A stretch of 64,000 nt of DNA from Ignatzschineria sp. F8392 (GCF_002252045.1 NZ_NEFF01000001.1:914918-978917), one strand, 5' to 3'. Shown: positions 32,916-42,780, counted from the first letter of the stretch. Numbers and translations: made by a program. The notes: a model not told the origin generated them from the letters alone.

Positions 32916-34457
32916 ATGACTAAACGACGCGCACTTTTAAGTGTCAGTGATAAAACAGGAATTACCGAATTTGCAGCTGAACTCGTAAATTTAGGTTTTG
33001 AGCTTATCTCCACAGGGGGAACTAAGAAAGCGATTAGCGATGCCGGCATTGCAGTGAAAGATATCTCTGATATCACCGGCTTTCCAGAGATTATGGATGG
33101 TCGCGTTAAAACGTTGCATCCTATGGTTCATGGTGGTTTACTCTCCATTCGCGGTAATGAGAATCATACCAAAGCGATGACCGATAATGGTATTGATTAT
33201 ATCGATATGGTTGTGGTGAATCTCTATCCTTTTAAAGAGACAATCAGTAAACCTGGCGTTCAATATAATGATGCGATTGAGAATATCGATATTGGCGGTC
33301 CTTCAATGCTCCGTAGTGCAGCGAAAAACCATGAATCAGTAACTGTTATTACCGATCCGGCAGATTATGCTGTGGTTTTGGAAGAGCTAAAAGCAAATGG
33401 TGATACCACTTTTGCAACGCGTCAAAAATTAGCGCTTAAAGTCTATCAAACAACAGCCGCTTATGATGCATTGATTGCACAATATTTTGCCAATGAAATT
33501 GGGGATCAATTCCCGGAGAAGCTCACTTTAACTTATGAAAAGCAGCAAGGTCTTCGTTATGGTGAAAATCCTCATCAAGAAGCAGCCTTCTACAGAACGC
33601 CATTACCCCAAAATAACTCGCTTGCCCATGCAACGCAGATTCATGGTAAAGAGCTCTCTTACAACAATATTCAAGATGCGAATGCAGCAGTCAATATTAT
33701 GTTGGAATTTAAAGAGCCGGTGGTTGTAGCAGTGAAACATATGAACCCTTGTGGTGTTGGTTTAGGCAAAGATCTGTTTGAAGCTTGGACAAAAGCGTAT
33801 GAAGCAGATCCAACGTCTATCTTTGGTGGAATCATTGCGACCAATCGGGAAGTGGATGCGAAAACAGCCGAAAAGATGAGTGAGATCTTCCTTGAGATCA
33901 TTATCGCGCCAAGCTTTACCGAAGAGGCGAAAGCGATCTTAATGGCGAAGAAAAATATCCGTCTTTTAGAGAATAATCCGCAAGACGAGCAGATGAAAGA
34001 GACCTTAACAACCACAGCTGTCAATGGTGGTCTTCTAGTGCAGACACTCGATCGAGCAGAGATCGATCCCGAAGCCTTCACGGTAGTGACAGAGCGCAAA
34101 CCGACTCAAGAAGAGATGGATGCGCTACTCTTTGCCTGGAAAGTGGTTAAACATGTGAAATCGAATGCCATTGTTGTTGCAAAAGAGGGGCAGACTTTAG
34201 GTGTCGGCGCAGGGCAGATGAACCGTGTGGGTGCAGCTCAAATCGCACTCGATCAAGCAGGAGCAGAAGCAGAGGGTAATGTTTTAGCATCTGATGCTTT
34301 CTTCCCAATGCCAGATACTTTAGAAAATGCAGCGAAAGCCGGCATTAAAGCGGTTATTCAACCGGGTGGTTCAATTAAAGATCAAGATTCGATCGATGTC
34401 GCAAATCGTTATGGTATTGCCATGGTCTTTACAGGAACACGCCATTTTAAACACTAA
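32916..34457 (+). CDS. purH: Bifunctional AICAR formyltransferase / IMP cyclohydrolase
   Basis: PurH (513 residues) carries out the last two steps to IMP. The N-terminal cyclohydrolase starts [17 protein letters not shown] and has [32 protein letters not shown] and [16 protein letters not shown]. The C-terminal transformylase has [15 protein letters not shown] (about 210), [12 protein letters not shown] (about 270, with the conserved Lys-His), [25 protein letters not shown] (about 410) and DAFFPMPD. Standard length. AGAAAGGA precedes the start. It is the last gene of the cluster; purB is not in the window and purD lies 9 kb away. Confidence 0.95.
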   Translation: MTKRRALLSVSDKTGITEFAAELVNLGFELISTGGTKKAISDAGIAVKDISDITGFPEIMDGRVKTLHPMVHGGLLSIRGNENHTKAMTDNGIDYIDMVVVNLYPFKETISKPGVQYNDAIENIDIGGPSMLRSAAKNHESVTVITDPADYAVVLEELKANGDTTFATRQKLALKVYQTTAAYDALIAQYFANEIGDQFPEKLTLTYEKQQGLRYGENPHQEAAFYRTPLPQNNSLAHATQIHGKELSYNNIQDANAAVNIMLEFKEPVVVAVKHMNPCGVGLGKDLFEAWTKAYEADPTSIFGGIIATNREVDAKTAEKMSEIFLEIIIAPSFTEEAKAILMAKKNIRLLENNPQDEQMKETLTTTAVNGGLLVQTLDRAEIDPEAFTVVTERKPTQEEMDALLFAWKVVKHVKSNAIVVAKEGQTLGVGAGQMNRVGAAQIALDQAGAEAEGNVLASDAFFPMPDTLENAAKAGIKAVIQPGGSIKDQDSIDVANRYGIAMVFTGTRHFKH

Positions 34458-34507
34458 TCAATCGTAAGATTGAGAGTTAATCTCCTTAGATGGAGAAAAA
34501 AGCCAAA

Positions 34508-34631
34508 AAACAGAATCGTCCACTTGAAGTCGTAATTTTATTGTGTGGTGCTTTAAGAGCGATCAGAGATGAACGGTTCTGTTTGGAGGAAGTCAAAGTG
34601 CCGGAGGACGCAAGTTCTCCGGCATTTATGT
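34508..34631 (+). terminator. purH trailer with long stem and terminator-like hairpin
   Basis: AAACAGAATCGT (34508-34519) pairs with ACGGTTCTGTTT (34572-34583), enclosing about 52 nt. It is followed by TGCCGGAG (34599-34606) / CTCCGGCA (34617-34624), then TTTATG. The second hairpin is GC-rich with a short T tract and is probably the terminator of the purine transcript. The first arm could be part of a trailer or a small RNA. The stretch 34458-34797 holds nothing else recognisable. Confidence 0.6.
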
Positions 34632-34797
34632 ATTGGGATTAATATAATCACCCCAATTTTGATCTTTGTGCCACTTTCTGTGTTGATTATCTGTTCAAAT
34701 GAGATTTAGTCAAAAACTTTTATGCAGAATAGATTAAAATAAGAGCCTTTATTCTATTGATACTCAATATTTATATTGTACTCATTCGAGGTAGTGC

Positions 34798-36432
34798 ATG
34801 GATTGGCAGCAGGTTATCTTCCAGTTTTTAGGTGGTTTGGGTCTATTTCTTTTTTCTATTAAGTATATGGGGGATGGGCTACAAAAGTCAGCTGGCAATC
34901 GACTACGCTCCATTCTAGACCGCTTTACGACAAACCCTTTTATGGGGATCTTAGCGGGTATCTTTGTGACTGTTTTGATTCAGTCAAGCTCCGGGACAAC
35001 GGTGATTACTGTTGGATTAGTGAGTGCCGGCTTGATGACATTACGTCAAGCGATCGGCGTGATTATGGGGGCTAATATTGGGACAACGGTGACCGCCTTT
35101 ATTATCGGGATCGATATCGGAGAATATGCCTATCCCATTCTTCTGACCGGTGCGGTTATGCTCTTCTTCTTTAAGTCGGCAAAGATCCAAAACTTAGGAC
35201 AGATCTTCTTCGGCTTTGGTGGTCTTTTTATCGGGCTCGATCTAATGAGTAGCGGCCTTTCTCCACTTCGTCATCTTCCACTCTTTACCGATCTGATCTT
35301 AGAGATGAGCCATAGCCCGATCTTAAGTGTCTTTGTGGGAACGGTATTCACCTTAATTGTACAATCATCAAGTGCGACGATAGGGATCTTGCAAGGCTTA
35401 TATGCAGAGAATTTAATCTCGTTAGAGGCGGCATTACCGGTTCTATTTGGGGATAATATTGGAACAACGATTACTGCTGTTCTTGCGGCGATTGGTGCTA
35501 ATATTGTGGCAAAACGAGCAGCTGCAATTCATGTTCTCTTCAATGTCTCCGGTGCTATTATCTTTCTGCTCTTTTTAGGGCTCTTTACCCACTTTATTGT
35601 CTGGGTAACAGGCGCTCTTCATCTTGAGGCGAAGATGCAGATTGCATTTGCCCATGGAACGTTCAACATTGTCAATACCTTGATTCAGCTCCCCTTTATT
35701 GGTGCTTGGGCTTATCTTGTCACGAAGTTATTGCCGGAGCGGGAGAAGCAGAAAGAGAAGATTGCGCTCTATCTTGATGAAACACTTATTGAAAAATCGC
35801 CCTCTATCGCAATAGGACAGGCAAAAAAAGAGGTGATTCATATGGGAAATCTCAGCTTAGATGGTCTTCGTACTGCTTATACCTATCTTAAGAATAATAA
35901 TCCCGATGAAGCAGTCTTTGCCAATATGTTGGAGAAGAATATTAATCAGCTCGATGAGGAGATCACTAAATATTTAGTAAAGATTTTCCCTCACTCAATC
36001 TCTCCTCGTGATTCAAATGAGCTACAAGCGCTTCTCAATTTAGTCTGTGATATTGAGCGTATCGGTGATCACTCTGAAAATATTATAGAGCAGATCAACT
36101 ATATGAATGAGCGCAATATCGTTTTAAGTGATGATGCAAGGAATGAGGTTTATGAGATGTTTGAATTGACAATCAACTCAGTAGCGCTCTCGATAGAAGC
36201 GTTAGAGAAGGGGGATCTAAGCAAAGCACGTCACGTTTATGAATTAGAAGATCAGATCGATGAGATGGAGCGTTATCTTCGTAAGCAACATATCCATCGC
36301 CTTAATCATGGTGATTGTACACCTAAATCGGGCTTAACTTATACCGATCTTCTCTCTAATCTTGAACGTATCGGTGATCATGCTCATAACGTTGCAGAGA
36401 TGCTTTTAGATAAGGCGCAGATTAGAAAATAG
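34798..36432 (+). CDS. Na+/phosphate cotransporter family protein with PhoU domain
   Basis: A 544-residue NptA/YjbB-type protein. Two inverted Na/Pi repeats contain the QSSSGTT signature (62-68) and QSSSATI (about 188-194), and eight or so membrane helices fill residues 1-310. The C-terminal cytosolic part (about 340-540) is a PhoU-like helical bundle with CDIERIGDHSENI and SNLERIGDHAHNV, the repeated E(R)IGD metal-binding motifs. YjbB exports or exchanges phosphate with Na+. The PhoU part suggests phosphate-dependent control. It is a single gene with its own trailing hairpins. Confidence 0.9.
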   Translation: MDWQQVIFQFLGGLGLFLFSIKYMGDGLQKSAGNRLRSILDRFTTNPFMGILAGIFVTVLIQSSSGTTVITVGLVSAGLMTLRQAIGVIMGANIGTTVTAFIIGIDIGEYAYPILLTGAVMLFFFKSAKIQNLGQIFFGFGGLFIGLDLMSSGLSPLRHLPLFTDLILEMSHSPILSVFVGTVFTLIVQSSSATIGILQGLYAENLISLEAALPVLFGDNIGTTITAVLAAIGANIVAKRAAAIHVLFNVSGAIIFLLFLGLFTHFIVWVTGALHLEAKMQIAFAHGTFNIVNTLIQLPFIGAWAYLVTKLLPEREKQKEKIALYLDETLIEKSPSIAIGQAKKEVIHMGNLSLDGLRTAYTYLKNNNPDEAVFANMLEKNINQLDEEITKYLVKIFPHSISPRDSNELQALLNLVCDIERIGDHSENIIEQINYMNERNIVLSDDARNEVYEMFELTINSVALSIEALEKGDLSKARHVYELEDQIDEMERYLRKQHIHRLNHGDCTPKSGLTYTDLLSNLERIGDHAHNVAEMLLDKAQIRK

Positions 36433-36454
36433 ATTGATGGTGTAATTATAAATA

Positions 36455-36536
36455 TACCGCTAGATATAGCGGTAGGTATTTTTACCTATTAGAGAAGTTA
36501 GAAAAGTTAAAAAAGGCTCTTTATCAGAGCCTTTTG
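36455..36536 (+). terminator. Hairpin pair behind the Na/Pi gene
   Basis: TACCGCT-AGATAT-AGCGGTA (36455-36474), then AAGGCTCT (36513-36520) / AGAGCCTT (36526-36533) followed by a T-rich stretch. The second is a good rho-independent terminator and may also stop the convergent ABC transcript. Confidence 0.8.
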
Positions 36537-36648
36537 TTTGCATCATTTTTACATTAATTTTTTACATTAATTTTGTATCTTGTTTTTGTATCTTGTTGCA
36601 TGGATGAATGATTATGGTAAAGATAAAGATCGTATTGCTCTGATCTTA

Positions 36649-37446
36649 TTAGCCCAATAAGAGCGAGTCATCTTCTACTTTATCGCCTCTTGTCTGTTCA
36701 AAGAGCATCAATAGATCAGAGATGGTGAGCTCTTTGCGCATCTCTCCTGAAACATCGAGAACAATCTCACCTTGATGTAACATCACGGTGCGATTGCCAA
36801 GGGAGAGGGCCTGCTGCATTGAGTGCGTTACCATCAATGTCGTGAGGCGATTTTTACTAACAATCTCTTCCGTGAGCTTTAAGACAAAAGCTGCGGTTTT
36901 AGGGTCGAGGGCGGCGGTATGCTCATCAAGTAGTAAGATCTTCGATGGTTGTAGAGAAGCCATAAGAAGGCTAATCGCTTGTCGTTGCCCCCCAGAAAGA
37001 AGCCCCATACTATCTTCAAGACGATTCTCAAGGCCGAGTTTTAGGGTAGAGAGATGTTGCCGGAAAATCTCTCTTCGTTCTTGATTAATTGCCGGGGAGA
37101 GCCGAAAAGAGGGTGCGCCACGATCATAGGCGAGCGCTAAATTCTCTTCGATTGTCAGGCTTTCACAGGTGCCGGTCATAGGATCTTGGAAGACGCGGGC
37201 AACTAACCGCGCCCGCTCTGATACTGTTTTTTTAGTGACATCTTCATCATTGATAAAGACTTTGCCGGCAGTTGTTGCCGCGTTACCACTGATAACGTTT
37301 AAGAGGGTCGATTTCCCGGCACCATTTGTACCGATAACGGTGACAAACTCCCCTTCACGAATGGTGAGATTGACCTTCTTAAGGGCAATATTCTCTAACG
37401 GTGTATGTTCATTAAAGATCACTTGAACATTTTCTAAACGCATCAT
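36649..37446 (-). CDS. ABC transporter ATP-binding protein (TrpXYZ-like)
   Basis: A 265-residue ATPase. Walker A is GTNGAGKST (about 38-46), the Q loop is in VARVFQDPM, the signature is LLSGGQRQAISLLMA and Walker B is ILLLDEHTAALDP. This TCESLTIEENLALA type occurs with ABC_sub_bind (PF04392) binding proteins and BMP-like permeases annotated as putative tryptophan/tyrosine importers. The substrate is inferred from that family only. It lies 2 bp downstream of the permease. Confidence 0.82.
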   Translation of the reverse strand: MMRLENVQVIFNEHTPLENIALKKVNLTIREGEFVTVIGTNGAGKSTLLNVISGNAATTAGKVFINDEDVTKKTVSERARLVARVFQDPMTGTCESLTIEENLALAYDRGAPSFRLSPAINQERREIFRQHLSTLKLGLENRLEDSMGLLSGGQRQAISLLMASLQPSKILLLDEHTAALDPKTAAFVLKLTEEIVSKNRLTTLMVTHSMQQALSLGNRTVMLHQGEIVLDVSGEMRKELTISDLLMLFEQTRGDKVEDDSLLLG

Positions 37447-37448
37447 AA

Positions 37449-38354
37449 TTATCGTCTCCCTCTTAGTTTCTTAAATTTGCCCTTTATTTGGGGTAGGACC
37501 AGTGCAATAACGACCAATGTTGAGGTAATAAAGTTTAGATCTTGTGCGCCCACCCCAATTTTTTGTAATGGTTCGCTATGAAGCGCCAGTGCGATAAAGA
37601 GACGATAGAGTAGAGCACCTAAAATAACCGCTGTGGTGATCCAAAACATCTTTTTTGAAGTGATAAAGGTTTCGCCAATAATCACAGCTGCTAAACCGAT
37701 AACGATTGTTCCCACACCAATAGAGATATCAGCACCCCCTTGTGTCTGTACATAGAGAGAGCCTCCTAAAGCAATGAGCGCGTTAGAGATCATCATGCCG
37801 AGATAGGTGGTTAAATTGGTGTTGATTCCCTGTGCTTGCGACATCTTGATATTTGCACCGGTTGCTCTTGTTGCAAGTCCTGTACGGCTTCTAAAGAAGA
37901 GATCGAGTAGGAGTTTGCCGGCAACAACAAAGAGAAGAATAATCAGCGGTTTTACCCAAAATTGATTACTATAATCCTCATTGATAAATGGGGTGATAAC
38001 GGTAGGTTCCCAAATTAAGGGTAGATTCGGTGCGCCCATAATTCGTAAGTTGACAGAGTAGAGGGCAATCATCACTAAGATACTTGCAAGAAGTTGCATA
38101 ATCTTTAAGGAGACATGTAACCAAGCCGTCACAAAACCTGCAGCCGCGCCGGCAAGTGTCCCAAAGAGCGTTGCAAGCCATGGATTGACCCCAGCGATAA
38201 TAGAGACAGCGCAGACAGCACCGCCTAAAGGAAAACTTCCATCTGCGGTTAGATCAGGAAAGTTGAGTATTCTAAATGAGATCAGAACGCCTAAAGCGAC
38301 TAATCCGTAGATTAAGCCCACCTCTAAGGCGCCGAAAAGCGAAATAATCGACAT
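37449..38354 (-). CDS. ABC transporter permease (TrpXYZ-like)
   Basis: A 301-residue permease of the branched-chain/BMP type with about eight to nine helices. It contains IYGLVALGVLISFRILNFPDLTADGSFPLGGAV near the N-terminus, the mark of this subfamily, and ATGANIKMSQAQGI in a cytoplasmic loop that should meet the ATPase. It is co-transcribed with the ATPase behind it and the binding protein before it (95-bp gap). Confidence 0.82.
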   Translation of the reverse strand: MSIISLFGALEVGLIYGLVALGVLISFRILNFPDLTADGSFPLGGAVCAVSIIAGVNPWLATLFGTLAGAAAGFVTAWLHVSLKIMQLLASILVMIALYSVNLRIMGAPNLPLIWEPTVITPFINEDYSNQFWVKPLIILLFVVAGKLLLDLFFRSRTGLATRATGANIKMSQAQGINTNLTTYLGMMISNALIALGGSLYVQTQGGADISIGVGTIVIGLAAVIIGETFITSKKMFWITTAVILGALLYRLFIALALHSEPLQKIGVGAQDLNFITSTLVVIALVLPQIKGKFKKLRGRR

Positions 38355-38449
38355 TAAAACTCCATATTAAAAAGATCGATATAAGAAAGAGAGCGCTCAT
38401 AAGAGAGAGCTGATGAGATATTCGCATCTCTCCTAAAGCGCTATTTAAG

Positions 38450-39418
38450 TTACTCAATCACCTTAACGGCAGCATCGATCACTTCAGGAGGAAGGGTTAC
38501 ACCTTGCTGTGCTGCTGCTTTTAAGTTGACATAGAGCTCAGTATTTTGTGGCTTTTCTGAGGGGATATCGCCGGGCTTTTCACCATTTAAGATACGAACA
38601 ACCATCTTGCCGGTTTGGCGACCCATGCCATAGTAATCTCCACCTAAAGCGGCAACAGCACCACGCTCAGCCGATGAAGTATCTGAAGCGATAAGTGGAA
38701 TCTTTGTCTGAACAGCTGCTTGATACATCGATTCATACGCTGAGACAACATTGTTATCGGTACTGGTATAGATCACATCAACACGATCTTGTAAGCTCTT
38801 CACCGCGGTAGAGATATCGGTTGTTCTTTGGGCAGGTGCCGGCACAACACGAATATTTTGCGGCGTTAAGATCTCTTGGAGCTGCTCTAAGACGATTGTG
38901 GAGTTAACCTCGCCGGGGCTATAGACAAAACCGATACTTTTAACTTCTGGAATAATGGTTTTAATAAGCTCTACTTGTGGTTCTAATGGAAGATGGTCGG
39001 AGACGCCTGTGACATTGCCTCCCGTAGCTTCCCAACTACGAACAAGATTTGCGGCGACAGGGTCAGTCACTGCGGTATAGACAATTGGAACCGTTCTCGT
39101 TGAAGCAAGAAGCGCTTGCGCACTAGGGGTTCCAATTCCGACAGCCACATCGGGATGATCGCCGGCATATTTTTTAGCAATTTGCGCCGCGGTTGCACTA
39201 TTACCTTGTGCGCTTTGGAATTGGATTTTAAGATTTTTTCCCTCTTTGTAGCCCGCATCTTTAAGCTCATCAATAATTCCTTGGCGAGCCTGATCAAGCG
39301 CCGGATGCTCTACAATTGCGGTAATTGCCACATGTTTGGGCTTCTCAGCAACGGCGAATGTACCGATCGAGAGCGGTAATACTAAAGAGAGCATTTGTAA
39401 CACTTTTCTTCTATTCAT
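38450..39418 (-). CDS. ABC transporter substrate-binding protein (TrpX-like, PF04392)
   Basis: A 322-residue periplasmic protein with a signal peptide (MNRRKVLQMLSLVLPL...FAVA, cleaved near residue 24). Family marks are VAITAIVEHPALDQARQGI, TPSAQALLASTRTVPIVYTAVTDPVAANLV and NVTGVSDHLP. IYTSTDNNVVSAYESM and GGDYYGMGRQTGKMV complete the two-lobed periplasmic-binding-protein fold. Relatives bind tryptophan or tyrosine in streptococci. First gene of the three-gene operon. Confidence 0.85.
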   Translation of the reverse strand: MNRRKVLQMLSLVLPLSIGTFAVAEKPKHVAITAIVEHPALDQARQGIIDELKDAGYKEGKNLKIQFQSAQGNSATAAQIAKKYAGDHPDVAVGIGTPSAQALLASTRTVPIVYTAVTDPVAANLVRSWEATGGNVTGVSDHLPLEPQVELIKTIIPEVKSIGFVYSPGEVNSTIVLEQLQEILTPQNIRVVPAPAQRTTDISTAVKSLQDRVDVIYTSTDNNVVSAYESMYQAAVQTKIPLIASDTSSAERGAVAALGGDYYGMGRQTGKMVVRILNGEKPGDIPSEKPQNTELYVNLKAAAQQGVTLPPEVIDAAVKVIE

Positions 39419-39961
39419 TATTTCAATATCCTCATTTTCTCTGATTGTTAATCGTCAATTTTTGATTGTTAATTACTAATTACTAATTACTAATTACTAA
39501 TGAGTCACTAGTAACCAATCATTGATCATTAATCGTATTTGTTAAATATTATTTTTAACTACCTTATCTTGATACTTTTATCTTGATACTTTTAAGATTT
39601 TGATAGAACTTCTCATCCCTCCCATTCCTCCCATTCTTCCCATATTTCTGTTAAATCATCTATTGAAATCATGGACACTTGAAGTTTCTAACTATAGGAG
39701 ATCACTCGAAAAAAGTTCAATACTTTGAACATAACACAAAACAATTTATCTGGATAGTAACTGTTCAATAGAATGTTTCAATCTTGCCATTTTCAGGGGG
39801 ATGAGAAAGGGTGCTATACTCGATAGAGGTATTATTAATATATAATTTCATAGAATCGTTTTATACGCTCGATGAGACGCAATAGGTTTTGTCGATTTGT
39901 AGGGTTATAAAATTGTTGATCTTATGAGGATATGATTCATCAGAGTAGATTAGGAGAGAGA
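39419..39961. other. Divergent intergenic region, TrpX-like / DsbA-like
   Basis: About 540 bp. TACTAATTACTAATTACTAAT tandem units lie at 39470-39500. An extended -10 TGCTATACT at 39812-39820 with TTTCAG about 18 bp upstream faces the DsbA-like gene. Nothing else was recognised. Confidence 0.55.
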
Positions 39962-40699
39962 ATGTTAAATTGTAAAGATGGGATGTGTGAAGCAACGCCG
40001 CATCAGAAGCAAGAGGGCGTTCCTAGAGCGCTTGCAGAGAGAGGCCGGCATATCATCTATGTGAATGATCCGATGTGTTCATGGTGTTATGGAATCTCAG
40101 AGATCGTGACGGGACTCCAAGCTTATTGTGATAAGAAGGGGATAGGCTTTGAGATGATGGTGGGCGGACTTCGCTCTGGTGGTCCTGAAAGTTGGAGCGC
40201 TGCGCAACGACAATATCTACGAGAGGTCTGGAGTAGAATCACCAGAGTGACGGAGCAATCTTTTAACTTTAAGATTTTAGATCTTGAATATTTTGATTAT
40301 GATACAACGCCGAGCTGCCGGGCGATTGTTGTCGCTAAAACATTATTGCCGGCAGATAATGGGCGAAGTTTAGTGCAATTTCTCCATGAATTGCAGAAGA
40401 AGTTTTATCTCAGAGGGGAAGATCCCAAAGAAGTCGATTTTTATCGTTCGATCTGTGAGCAGTTTAAAATCGATTTTGAGCAATTTACGATCCTTTTTCT
40501 CTCCGATGAGATAAAAGAGGAGACCTTAAGAGAATTTAATTGGTGTGCCGCGCATGATGCGACACTTTTTCCCACATTTCTCTGGATCGATGGTGGGGAT
40601 ATTCGTCGCTTAGCTTCGGGGTATACCTCTTTAGATCGGTTAGTCCGTCGAATTCCTATTATCGAAGCAGAAGAGCAGGGAGCGGAGATTAGGCCTTAA
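39962..40699 (+). CDS. DsbA-family thioredoxin-fold protein (FrnE-like)
   Basis: About 245 residues. The active-site motif CSWC lies in YVNDPMCSWCYGISEI near residue 40, with the DsbA-family helical insertion after it (RQYLREVWSRIT...). There is no signal peptide, so it acts in the cytosol like FrnE/HCCA-isomerase-like members. TPSCRAIVVAKTLLP and LFPTFLWIDGG (cis-Pro loop with T-F) fit the fold. An ATG at 39932 is in frame, but AGGAGAG sits at ideal distance from ATG 39962, so that start was chosen. The role is probably a disulfide oxidoreductase; substrate unknown. Confidence 0.8.
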   Translation: MLNCKDGMCEATPHQKQEGVPRALAERGRHIIYVNDPMCSWCYGISEIVTGLQAYCDKKGIGFEMMVGGLRSGGPESWSAAQRQYLREVWSRITRVTEQSFNFKILDLEYFDYDTTPSCRAIVVAKTLLPADNGRSLVQFLHELQKKFYLRGEDPKEVDFYRSICEQFKIDFEQFTILFLSDEIKEETLREFNWCAAHDATLFPTFLWIDGGDIRRLASGYTSLDRLVRRIPIIEAEEQGAEIRP

Positions 40700-40709
40700 A
40701 ATGCAAGAA

Positions 40710-40760
40710 GGCTTAAGAAGACTCTAGGATTGAATAATCCTGTCGAGATCAACTTAAGCC
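40710..40760. terminator. Hairpin between convergent DsbA-like gene and actP
   Basis: GGCTTAAG (40710-40717) pairs with CTTAAGCC (40753-40760), and AGGATTGAATAATCCT forms an inner hairpin. There is no long T tract. It is a likely weak or factor-assisted terminator. Confidence 0.45.
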
Positions 40761-40892
40761 CTCGCTATTTATACTCTATTTGTACTCCATTTATACTCTT
40801 TTGAGGCTCTATTAGTGCTCTATTTTGCGTTCTACGCTTTACGCTCTATTTTATATGCAAAATATCGCCACTTGAGAGTGGAGCATCGATCC

Positions 40893-42434
40893 TTAATTGA
40901 CGGCAATTCCGGTATTCGCTTTTACACGAATCTCATTATAGATCGCTGTCGCCTCTGCTTGATTGCACTTTTTAGCACCGATCAGCGTTCCTACATAGCC
41001 GGCGATAAAGCCTAATGGAATGGTGATAATGGCCGGCACAGCAAGATCGACTAGCGGTGAGCCGACAAAGATCGCCGCTCCCGGTGTTTCAGACCAGATG
41101 TTAGGCCCCATCATTCCGAGAATGAGGCAGGAGATGACGCCTGTTGAAATCGCTGTGACAGCACCTGTTGAGTTAAACTTACGCCAGTAGATGGTGTAGA
41201 GAATAACCGGTAGATTGCCTGAAGCGCCAATACAGAAAGCGAAGGAGACGAGGAAGGAGACATTAAGATTTTGGGCAAAGAGCGCCAGAAAGATAGAGAG
41301 TACCGCAATACCGATTGATCCTGCACGCGCAGCGGCAACTTGCTGTCTAACGGTCAATTTACCGCCCTTAATAATCTCACCATAGATATCGTGAGAGATC
41401 GCCGACGCTCCTGTTAATACTAAGCCAGAGACAACGGCTAAAATGGTGGCAAAGGCAACTGCACTGATAAAGGACATTAAGACATCGCCACCTAGATAGT
41501 GAGCGAGCAGAGGAGCTGCGGTATTACCCGCTTTATTTTCTGCCATAATATTCTCTAGGCCAACAAATTGTAGCGCGCCAAACCCTAAGAAGATGGTGAG
41601 TGAGAAGAAGATCGTTGTAATCCAGGTTGTCCAGGAGATCGATGCTCTTGCCGTCTTTGCATCTCGAACGGTAAAGAAGCGCATTAAGATATGGGGAAGC
41701 CCTGAAGTACCTAAGACCAATGCCATCATCATTGAGACAGAGTCGAGTGGGCTTGAGTATTTAATGCCGGGAACTAAAAACTTCTCTCCATGCTCTTTAG
41801 CAATCGTATCGAACATATTGGTAATGGAGTAATCAAACTTAATAAAGACCATTGCTGCTAAGAGTCCAGTTCCAAAGAGCAGAAGGAAAGCTTTAATAAT
41901 CTGTACCCAAGAGGTTGCCGTCATGCCTCCAAAGAGAACATAGCTCGTCATCATCACCCCAACAATCATCACCGCAATCCAATACTCAATTCCAAAGAGC
42001 AGTTTGATGAGTGCGCCGGCACCCACAAGTTGTGCAATCATATAGAGGATCACAATCACAATGGTTCCTGAAGCGGCAACACCCCGAACCCGCTTCTCAT
42101 TAAAGCGAGCAGTGAGCATGTCGGCAAGGGTATATTTTCCTAAGTTTCGCATCGGTTCAGCAATCAAGTAGAGCAGTACCAAGTTAGCGACAACATAGCC
42201 GATCGAGAAGAAAAATCCATCAAATCCCGTTAGAGCAATAGCGCCAGAAACACCTAAAAAAGCAGCGGCAGAGAGATAATCCCCGGCGATAGCAAAACCA
42301 TTTTGCCAGCCTTTAAGGCCACCACCGGCGGTATAGAAATCGCTGGCTGAAGAGGTTCGCTTAGCCGCAAAATAGGTAACAACTAAAGTTAAGCCCACAA
42401 TGGCTAAAAAGAAGGAGACAGAGACCATATTCAT
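40893..42434 (-). CDS. actP: Cation/acetate symporter ActP
   Basis: A 513-residue sodium:solute symporter with about 13 helices. ASDFYTAGGGLKGWQNGFAIAGDYLSAAAFLGVSGAIALTG at the N-terminus is diagnostic of ActP, and GTSGLPHILMRFFTVRDAKTAR near residue 250 of the ActP/acetate subgroup. It imports acetate and glycolate with a cation. It is preceded by a DUF485 gene (YjcH) with one base between them, the usual yjcH-actP order; acs is not in the window. Confidence 0.92.
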   Translation of the reverse strand: MNMVSVSFFLAIVGLTLVVTYFAAKRTSSASDFYTAGGGLKGWQNGFAIAGDYLSAAAFLGVSGAIALTGFDGFFFSIGYVVANLVLLYLIAEPMRNLGKYTLADMLTARFNEKRVRGVAASGTIVIVILYMIAQLVGAGALIKLLFGIEYWIAVMIVGVMMTSYVLFGGMTATSWVQIIKAFLLLFGTGLLAAMVFIKFDYSITNMFDTIAKEHGEKFLVPGIKYSSPLDSVSMMMALVLGTSGLPHILMRFFTVRDAKTARASISWTTWITTIFFSLTIFLGFGALQFVGLENIMAENKAGNTAAPLLAHYLGGDVLMSFISAVAFATILAVVSGLVLTGASAISHDIYGEIIKGGKLTVRQQVAAARAGSIGIAVLSIFLALFAQNLNVSFLVSFAFCIGASGNLPVILYTIYWRKFNSTGAVTAISTGVISCLILGMMGPNIWSETPGAAIFVGSPLVDLAVPAIITIPLGFIAGYVGTLIGAKKCNQAEATAIYNEIRVKANTGIAVN

Positions 42435-42435
42435 C

Positions 42436-42780
42436 TTAATGTCCTCCTCTTGTTGCTTGATACTCAGCGATTAAACGTGCAGAGAGCTTATCGAAATGAG
42501 TCGCCTTTCGGATATAGAGCGTGCAGAGAATAATCGTCATCAAGAAAAGGAGCGCCGAATAGATCCAAACGCCGGTAATTGCACCAATGACAGGTATTTG
42601 TAATATCGGTTGAAAAGCCAAAATTGGCAGTAAAATATAGATAAATAGAAAGATGCCCGTAATCGTAAAGAGAAAACGGTTCTTCTGCCGAACAAATTGG
42701 TGAAAGCTCTCCATCGATTCGATGGTGTTATAGTCGTCCCTTGTTAAGGGTTCTTTTTGTAGATCTATCATCTGATCCAT
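42436..42780 (-). CDS. yjcH: DUF485 membrane protein YjcH
   Basis: A 114-residue protein with two membrane helices (about 37-57 and 68-92) and the DUF485 pattern FHQFVRQKNRFLFTITGIFLF and LYIRKATHFDKLS. It is always found next to actP and thought to assist it. AGGAGG at 42789-42794 gives a strong ribosome site for ATG 42780. Confidence 0.9.
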   Translation of the reverse strand: MDQMIDLQKEPLTRDDYNTIESMESFHQFVRQKNRFLFTITGIFLFIYILLPILAFQPILQIPVIGAITGVWIYSALLFLMTIILCTLYIRKATHFDKLSARLIAEYQATRGGH

